Positions 30,467-64,000 of a stretch of 64,000 nt of DNA are shown here, piece after piece. Position 1 is the stretch's first letter, and each line of letters opens with the position of its first letter. The DNA lies in assembly GCA_963693365.1 (NCBI GenBank), contig CAVNZM010000017.1:6448001-6512000 (forward strand). Direction: 5' to 3'. Under the pieces are notes generated by a model that saw nothing but the letters and a program-made list of their open reading frames with translations, was not told the DNA's origin and did no database searches. The translations under genes were made by a program, and so were the position numbers. Origin of the DNA: Amoebidium appalachense. Its lineage: Eukaryota; Ichthyosporea.

Positions 30467-33400
30467 CTACCCCTTCGACCCCAAGCCAGAAGACAAGCAT
30501 CCCACCCCACAGACCCAACAATACCCGAAACAACAACAACATAACATCCCATATTGCGACTATGCACAGCTATCCATTCCGATATCATATCAGGCCGATG
30601 CTAGCGGGTAAAGAGATGAGTAAAAGGGGCAAAAGAGGTGTGTGTGTGAAATGGGTTGTGGGGGCCCGAGGGCAGAAGGGTGAGCAGACGGTGAGAGGGA
30701 AAGGGGAGAAGGGAGAAAGGGAGGGAGGGAGGGAGGGAGGGAGGGAGGGAGGGAGGGAGGGAGGGATAGAGGGGCAGGAGAAGAAAGAAAAGAAATAAAG
30801 AAAAACGAAAAACGAAATACGAAATACAAAAAAGAAAGAACCACAAAGAAAAAGCCCACTACTCACGCCCCCGCTCCCACTTCCCACCCTATCACGAACA
30901 CACACCAACCTTCCTCCTGCCCCCCCTCCTCTCCCCCCCCCCCCCCCCCCCTTCGGCGCCCTCCCCTCCCCCCACCAACACACAACCAAACCTTCTCCTA
31001 GCCGGGCTTCTTGAGCGGGATCTACCCCCCCTCGATCTCTCGGAATCTCTCCGTTTCCCAGGAGATCTACTCCTAGATCTGCGCCTGGGCGGGCTCCGCG
31101 AATCACGCGATCGACGACGCGAATAGGGTGATCGCGATCCAGATCTCGATTTCCGTCGAGGTGGGGATCTGGAAAGGGATCTAGATATTGATTTCCGTCT
31201 GGGTGGGGATCTAGATCGCGATCGGGAAATAGATCGGCGACGCGCAGGGGGAGGGGAACGCGAGCGCGACACATCCTTTCCCTTCTCTCTTTCCTCTTTC
31301 CCCTCAATTTTCTCTGTTTTCGTTTCAGTTTTCGTTTCAGTTTCATCGTCCGACAGTTTGTATTTGGACACGTCCACATCACTCTCTTCTTCCTCCTCTT
31401 CCATTCCCAAATCATACTTAGACAAATCCGCATCATCCCCACTTTCCTCCTCCTCCTCCTCTTCCTCTCGTTCCACAACTTTCTTTTCCACTTTCACGCT
31501 CTTCTCCTCCCTTCCGCTCGAATCACTCACCGTCCCCCCTGCGCTTTTCTTCTTCTTTCTTCTCCCCCACTCATCAAATTCATCATCTGACTCTTCCCTC
31601 CGCACATATTCCACCCCTGCTCTCTCGTTGAATCCTCCTCCGAGTCCCGTGCGTGCTTCTACTTTTGCATCTCGCTTGTGCCCGCACATGTTGCAGTCCG
31701 ACCTCCTGGCCCAGTTGATGTTGCCGCATCTGTAATACGTGCACACACGTGAGAAAAAGGGAGGTAATACATGCACACACGTGAGAAAAAGAGGTAATAC
31801 ATGCGTGCACGTGAGAAAACGGGAAAGGAAATACATGCACACACGTGAGAAAAAGGGAGGTAATACATGCACACACGTGAGAAAAAGAGATCTAATACAT
31901 GCATGCGTGAGAAAAAGGGAAAAGGGAGGAAAAAAGGGGTAAACAGCATGCTGCAAAAGTGGTGTTTCTAGACTTGACAGACAGGAACTACGTACGGGAT
32001 GAAAAAATGACGAGCAAGAAAGGTGCGGGGCGATGGTAGAGACGGAGATAGACCAGCCGGGGGAGGGGAGGGGTGGGGTGGGGGGATAGGGGTTGAGGGA
32101 GCGAGTCTCATGAGAGGGATGGGAGGAGGGGAGGCGTAAGGGTGAGGCGGCGGGGATGGGTGGGTTGGGGGGGGGGGGGGGGGGGGGGGAGGGGGAGGAG
32201 GGGGCTGTTGCACCGGCAGCTTGCAGGAAGGATAAGGAAAATGAAAGCCCCCACAATGGCAAACTTGCATACACAAGACAAATATCGTTCCCTCACTCTC
32301 TTTCTCTGCCTCCTATTCCCTGCCCCCCCCTCCCCCCCCCCCCCCCCACACACACACACCTCCTCCCCCAGCTTCCACACACGCACACAACCACCCCTCT
32401 CCTCCAACCCTATGATTCCGGTTTCGTTTTTATACACCCCCACTACAACTACACGTTACGGTGTACCCCACTGCAGCAAAAATACATACCCCCCCCCCCC
32501 CCCCCACCGCCTCTCCCACCCCCCCTCTCCAAAAAAACCCCGCCTTGCAACCATCAACACACCCTGTTCTTAGCGAGATGCATTCCCAACTCTGCTCCCC
32601 CCCCCCCCCTCCTTGGGATGTCCCACCACATACTCATCTCACTCCCGCATGTTCTCACTCTTCCTTCTCCCCCCCCCCCCCCCCCCTTCCCCACCAGACA
32701 CATCTAACTGCCTCTCCGTCCCCCCCCCCTCCCCCTCCTCACTCAAACCCCCCCCCCAAAAAAAACACACACACACACACACAAAATGTATACCTCCTCT
32801 TCCCTCCCCCACAAACACAACGATACATACCCCTCTTCCCTCCTTTACAAGCACCAATACCCCCCCCCCCCCCCCCCCCCCACCACCCCTCACGGAGGAT
32901 CCATTCCATACTCATCTCACTCCTATCTCTTCTCACTCTTTCATTCCCTCCCCCCTTACCCCACCCCTCCCTCCCAAACACATACACACATACACACCTC
33001 CCCCCCGCCCCAAAATACAAATATCCCCCCCTCCCCCCGCCTCACACACAAGCACCCACTTTGGGCACTGCCAGTCTGCCGCACTAAACAGCCCTTTGCT
33101 CTTCTCCGCTATTTCCTTTCCGATCGTGTTTGCATCAGAAGCCACCGTTTTCGCATCTTTCGGCTTGGCGGCTTTGCATTTGTTGCAGTGTGTGCGCCGA
33201 GGAAAGTTGACATTGGCACAGCTGTGTGGTAAGAAGTGTCAGGAACAGGCCAAGTTAATTAAATAACACCAATGGATAAATGGAGAGGGAATGAGAAAGA
33301 TGATGTTTTGTCAACTTCGCTACCCCCCCCCCCCCTCCCAGCCCCCCCCCCCCCCCCCCCCGAGGGGATATTTTTTGGAGATTTCCCTCCTGCAGCCAAG

Positions 33401-33492
33401 GGCAACCCTCCAACCCCATTTCTGTTCCTGTTTTCGCCCATGCAAAAGCGATCGCATGCACATGTGTGGCGTGGCTGCGCATGCGCGGAGGC

Positions 33493-33553
<61 letters not shown>

Positions 33554-34261
33554 GCACACACAACGCACACGCACGCGCTCGCGCACACACACACACACAC
33601 CAGACAGAGACATACAGACAAGAGAATACACACACAGCCACTGTTCTCCTTAACTCCCCTGACCACCACACACAGAAAGACTCTGTTTCGAAGTTCCCCG
33701 TCTCTTTCCACTCCTGTCCGCCCCAAACACACACTCTGTCTCCAACCCCCCCCCCCCCCCCCCCCCCCACTTCTCTCTCTCCCCCTCCGCCCCTCCCCCC
33801 TCCCCCCCTTCTCTCCCTGCACCTCTTCCCCCCCCCCCCCCCCCCCCCCCCCCTCCCTCTCCCTCTCCCCTATCTCACCCACCAACCTGTTAGCTTCCCA
33901 AGAGACCCCAGTGTGTGAGCAAGTGTAAGCTGAATCTCCAAAAGTTAAAGTAACTCTTGTGATGAACTGCTAACAGCGTATAGAAAAATCATGACAAACG
34001 AAGAAAAGCAACGAAACTCGGAGGAGGAAACGGACAGTAAAGTGCCAGGAGGAAGCGTGAGCCAAATAGAGTGGAGAGAAGAAGGAGGAGGGAGATGCGG
34101 GGCAGAAAGATAAAGAGTGGGGGGGGGGGGGAGGGAGGGGAGGGGAAATAGAAAAGGGTGGGGGGGGGGGGGGGGAGGCAGGCAGGGGAGGAGGGGGGAA
34201 TCACTCACTCAACCTCTGGGCAGATCCAGGAGCCTGGCTCTGCGGGTGGCCGGCCGGCCAT
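30041..34261 (-). CDS. ZRANB2: ZRANB2-like splicing-associated protein (two RanBP2 zinc fingers, RS tail)
   Basis: Exons on the minus strand: 34261-34209, 33221-33060, 31729-30992, 30128-30041 (TAA). All junctions are phase 2 and the total is 1041 nt, 346 residues. Finger 1 is W12-x-C14-x4-C19-x10-C30-x2-C33. Finger 2 is W68-x-C70-x2-C73-x10-C84-x2-C87, with CGNINWARRSDCNMC. Between and after them are the family blocks KEIAEKSKGLFSAADWQC and RTGLGGGFNERAGVEY, then an acidic region with two D/S-x-SKY-x-L repeats (DLSKYDL, DVSKYKL) and an RS-repeat tail ending SRSPPRRR. In animals ZRANB2 fingers bind single-stranded AGGUAA-like RNA (5' splice sites) and the RS tail contacts spliceosomal proteins in the nucleus. 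It is convergent with the GATA gene and head to head with the exonuclease gene. Confidence 0.93.
31735..31935. repeat. ~30-bp minisatellite in ZRANB2 intron 2
   Basis: Six imperfect copies of a unit with CACACACGTGAGAAAAAG and GGTAATACATG. It lies only a few bases beyond the acceptor of exon 3 on the minus strand. Confidence 0.9.
32161..33059. other. Rest of ZRANB2 intron 2: poly-C/poly-G and CA blocks
   Basis: Mostly pyrimidine-rich sequence on the + strand with many C runs of 10-22 and short CA tracts. No further exon is needed, since the flanking exon phases agree. Confidence 0.7.
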
Positions 34262-35258
34262 ATTGCTTATTTTTTGAAAACTACAAAATAATAAACGTAT
34301 AATAAAAGGGGTAACCTTTAGGGAAAAGGTAAGCAACCAAAGCAAAGAAAGAAAACTGGCTGGGCACGCGATGTGTCAGCCTAAAGATCAGGAAAGGGCA
34401 ACCTTTTTGGCGGGAACAAATGTGGATAAGTAATAATGTGATAGTGCATGATAAAAAGGGTTTAATGTCTTTAGATTATAGTTTTAAAAGTATAATAATT
34501 GTTTAACTGAGTTTCTTACAATTTTCTTTTTATCTTGTAGGTTACTGTTCTCACATGCCCTGTGCCTATTTATAGCCCACTGAGCTCTGCATGTACATAC
34601 ACACACAGCGCTAATTATTAGCAGGGGTCAAGTTTTCATGTATAATTCTAATATCGTAGAATTAAATACAGGTGCATTTTAATGCACAGCTCCCCTTTTA
34701 GTAACCTTCCCCAGAAAAAGTCGGTCGGTCAATGGTTTGGGTGCCCTTTGTCCATAATTGCCAATCTTGACATTTCAATTGAATCTGAAGCCCTTGACTT
34801 CGCCTCGCAAACCATATTTGAAGAGTAGGATCTACACACTAGTTCTAGGTAAGTTGTCTTTAGTACATGTTTCCGAGAGGGATGAATGTCTAGCTCTTTT
34901 TTGCTCTTCACACACCTGAATCATGACTACGCTACACATCACGTGGGCGCCACGTTAATGAGTACAATGGGTTAGAGGTGATTTTGCGTTCTCCGGCGTA
35001 ACCATATTTGGATTTGGATTTATGTTCTTACGTGGCACGTGAGCAAAGGCAAACTGCTTGATTTATAAGTATTTGTACATGTCCTTGGTCAATAGGAATG
35101 CTTTCCTTAAGTGCTATTTGACTAACGTTCCTCTACAATCACCATGTTCACATCCCCCCCCCCCCCCCCCCCCCCCCCACACACACACCCATCCCCTCTC
35201 CCCCCCCCCCCCTCCCCCCCCCCACCCCCGCCGACCACCACCACCACCACTACCACCA

Positions 35259-35309
<51 letters not shown>

Positions 35310-35497
35310 CTCACACACACACAGGCTCACACACATATGCACACAAACACCCTCCTTGCCGCCCACACCCTTCACCCCGCCCTCTAAGAGCACAAATACA
35401 CAAACACGTGCGCGCTCGCACACACACACACACATTAGCTCTCTCTCTCTGTTTCTCTGTCTGTCTCCATTTCTCTTTCTTGTTCTTACGCACGTAC

Positions 35498-35560
<63 letters not shown>

Positions 35561-35741
35561 AACACGTCTACACGTCTACACACACACACACACACGCACA
35601 CCAACACGTCTACAATCCCCCACCTCTCCCCTCCCCCTCCCCCCCCCCCCCCCCCCCCCCCCTCCCCCCCCCCCCCCCCCTTCCCCCCCCCCACACACAA
35701 ATACACTCGTCCACAGTCACCCAAAACACTGTTGGGACACA
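34262..35741. promoter_or_regulatory. Shared 5' region of divergent ZRANB2 and exonuclease genes
   Basis: 1,480 bp separate the two start codons. The ZRANB2-proximal 900 bp (34262-35140) is unique, A+T-moderate and free of long simple repeats, unlike most of the window. The exonuclease-proximal part is poly-C, CCA and (CA)n (35154-35720). No core promoter motif can be identified with confidence; the regulatory role is inferred from gene orientation. Confidence 0.45.
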
Positions 35742-50111
<14,370 letters not shown>

Positions 50112-50173
50112 TTGCACGCCTTGGCATTACTGTGGATGTGTGACGGGGGAAACGTGTGCATCTAAGTTGTGGA

Positions 50174-50225
<52 letters not shown>

Positions 50226-50956
50226 ATAGTCGGTGATGTGTGAAGGACAGGAGGTGTATGTGTTTGTAAGAAAGACATTGCATCCAAACACGTGCCCCAG
50301 CACAAGCACATTGAGCACACATGCCCATTCGAGACCATAGTACATGTGGGCACACTTTCATACAAAACACTAAAAACGTGCGAAAATATCCAGTGGTCTA
50401 ATATGCGCGTATGCACAGAAAACATTCACCGTTTTTCTTTTTAATAAAAAGAGTGCTAGTCTCGCATAGCTCCTGTAGCAAGCATGATAATACTCTCTGG
50501 ATATTTTTTTTATTTGTCGTGTCGAAGTAGCTGCAGCGGGTTTTTTGGTAGGGTATGATACTGGCATGAATTTACTACACGCACACTTCAATAACAAAAA
50601 AAGCATCTGTTTCATATGTCGTATTATGTCGTATTTACAGTTTCTTGCGAATGTAACTCTTGCTCTGTTTACTCTGTGCTACACACAATCTTCACCTTTT
50701 CGCGACGGTGTACCATGTATGTAATAGTGAAAGAGCCTGTCTATGATGGCAGCAGGCACACAGTGTGTAGTAAATGTGGTAGTGAGATTCTCTTGTGTGG
50801 CTGGTACCCACTAACTATGAAATACGGAGGTTTTTGGTTCAGGACTTGATGTGCGAAGAAAAGAAAATGGAAAAGAAAATAAAAATGAAGAAACACTGGC
50901 CCAGGTCCACGAGCAAGTTTTGGTGTGTGATTTTGTTGGGCGAGGCAGCGACTGGC

Positions 50957-51004
<48 letters not shown>

Positions 51005-51069
51005 TGTGTGTGTGAGCGTGTGTTTGTGTGTGTGTGTGTGTTTCTTTGTTTTGGTGAAGCATTTACGTG

Positions 51070-51144
<75 letters not shown>

Positions 51145-51256
51145 ATGTGTGTGTCGGTGTGTGTGTGTTTGTGTGGGTAGTGTGGGTATGTGGGTGGGTG
51201 TTGTGTGTGTGCACGGTGCGTCCCTTTCTCTCTCTCTTCAGCCCTCTCTCCCTCTC

Positions 51257-51312
<56 letters not shown>

Positions 51313-51384
51313 TCCCTCTCTCCCTCTTCCTCTCTCTCTCCCTCTCTCCCTCTTCCCCTCTCTCTCTCTCTCTCTCTCCCTCTC

Positions 51385-51456
<72 letters not shown>

Positions 51457-51563
51457 TCCCTCTTTCTCTCTCTCTCTCTCTCTCCCTCTTCCTCTCTGTC
51501 TCTTCCTCTCTGTGCACATGTGTTTGTGTGTGTACACTGAGTGTGTGACTGTGCTTGTGTGTG

Positions 51564-51650
<87 letters not shown>

Positions 51651-51733
51651 TTGGGAGAAGGAGGAGGAGGGGGGGGGGGGGGGGGGGGGGGGACGGTAAA
51701 TGTGCATTATGGGCGTGCTCTTTTTTCCAACCT

Positions 51734-51770
<37 letters not shown>

Positions 51771-52432
51771 CCTCCTTCTCCCAAACGCACACACACACGC
51801 AGGGGCCAAAAATAAAAATAAAAAAAATAAAAGGCACACACAATGGACTCAACCATCTTCTTCTTTCACAGCTCACATATTTCTACTGGTGGATTCACAT
51901 AACCAGAGTATTTATCATATGATATTTCCATAGATCCTATTGGTCACTTAAAGGGTGTTACAGTATCACCCTTACATGCCCCATGTATTCTCATAATCAC
52001 CACCTTGGTGACCCACCCACCTAAATGTACAACACATAACAGTACAGCCTTACTGCGTTTGCCATTCTTTCTCATAGGCCTACTTTTAGTAGTTATTCGT
52101 TTGTCTTCTAGCCATGCCCCGTGTTGCTCTAGACCTATCCACATCACATCTTATCTCAAGCCTTCAAAAAACGTGATATTCTTACCACCAACTACAAACA
52201 GGACCCACCCCCCCCACCCCCCCACACCACCAACACACACGCAATACACACATACACTATCGCACACCACGTAGTGTAATAGCTCTAGTGTAAGATAACG
52301 GAAAGGTGCCCCCACATAAAGCACACTTACAAATCCAAAATCCGACTTATCTGAAGAGGAAAAAACACCCCATCCCCCACCACCATAGCCCATACATGTT
52401 TAATAACATCATGATACCATCACACCACCCCC
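50112..52432. other. Intergenic region between convergent exonuclease and SNF2 genes
   Basis: Unique sequence at 50221-50940 (AATAAA near 50443 is a possible poly(A) signal for the exonuclease), (TG)n at 50959-51008, (AT)n at 51070-51096, (CT)n at 51241-51500, (TG)n at 51568-51648, poly-G and poly-C runs to 51768, then unique sequence. No gene is recognised. Confidence 0.6.
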
Positions 52433-63453
<11,021 letters not shown>

Positions 63454-64000
63454 CTGATTGGCCAAATATCACGTCAGCCTTCCCCTTGCCCCCATACACA
63501 CACAGCCCCACCCTCAAACCCCCACCCCCCTTCCCGCCCCCGACACCATCCCACTCCACCCCTCCACCCCCCCCCTCCCCCCTCCCCCCTCACCACGGCC
63601 AACCACCCACTGAACTTCCTTCACCCCCCATCCCCCTTTCCCCACACACCTCCCCCTCCCCCCCCCCCCCCCCCCCCTACGCGCCACTCCCCCTCCCTCC
63701 CCCCCCCCCCCCAGCATACACACACACACACACACACACCCCACTCCACTCCAACCCCCCTTTCCCCCCTCCCCACTCACTCCTCTCCAAACCCATTCTC
63801 CCTCACCTCCCAAGGCTCCTTTCCCCCCTGCCCATCACCTACCGTCCCCCCCCCCCCCCTCCCCCCCCCCCCCCACACACACACACACACACACAACCTT
63901 CCCCCCCCACCCCCTCCCCCCCTCCCCCCTCCGCCCACCCAACTACCCACCCGCCCACCTCCCCCCACCCTCCATTCCCCCCCTCCAAGCATTGAGCACG
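63454..64000. other. C-rich sequence at the window edge
   Basis: Almost entirely poly-C, CCCT and CA tracts on the + strand. It probably belongs to an intron upstream of the first visible SNF2 exon. No exon is recognised. Confidence 0.6.

Overview
This is nuclear DNA from an intron-rich eukaryote. Every gene I can rebuild is split by GT-AG introns, and repeats fill most of the rest: long (CA/TG)n, (CT)n, poly-C/poly-G runs and a 5.8-kb (TTG)n array. The gene content (a calcium-binding-EGF mosaic protein built from phase 1-1 exons, a two-finger GATA factor, ZRANB2, a REX1/REXO5-type exonuclease, a SNF2-RING protein) suggests a metazoan relative such as a unicellular holozoan. That placement is inference.

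Layout. 24-10350 (+): 3' part of a large EGF/mucin-like gene, 15 exons, 5' end outside the window. 10351-23955: no host gene recognised; it holds a (CT)n tract, the (TTG)n array with nested higher-order repeats, a ~350-bp tandem family and a 1.8-kb retroposon-like insertion with a tRNA-Asp-like head. 23956-27235 (+): GATA-type transcription factor, 4 exons, with an apparent one-base frameshift. 30041-34261 (-): ZRANB2-type splicing-factor-like protein, 4 exons, complete. 35742-50111 (+): REX1/REXO5-type DEDDh 3'-5' RNA exonuclease, 14 exons, complete, with introns carrying a poly-C-tailed repeat family, a MITE-like element and several minisatellites. 52433-63453 (-): SNF2-family ATPase with an embedded RING finger, 22 exons in the window, 5' end unresolved.

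The exon models were assembled by hand from splice signals, frame continuity and family motifs. Summed exon lengths are exact multiples of three for ZRANB2 (1041 nt), the exonuclease (1704 nt) and the SNF2 gene (2415 nt), and for the GATA gene once one base is discounted (1584 nt). The genes do not form a pathway. Three (GATA, ZRANB2, SNF2-RING) are nuclear regulators and one is an RNA-processing exonuclease. ZRANB2 and the exonuclease are head to head with 1.48 kb between start codons, so they could share a promoter region.

The most unusual content is structural: nested duplications inside the TTG array, an insertion that splits a tandem unit between 10-bp direct repeats, a large palindrome with a possibly flipped C/A spacer, C-then-A composite homopolymers with one fixed polarity, tandem copies of a 5' splice site, and minisatellites that run directly into 3' splice sites.
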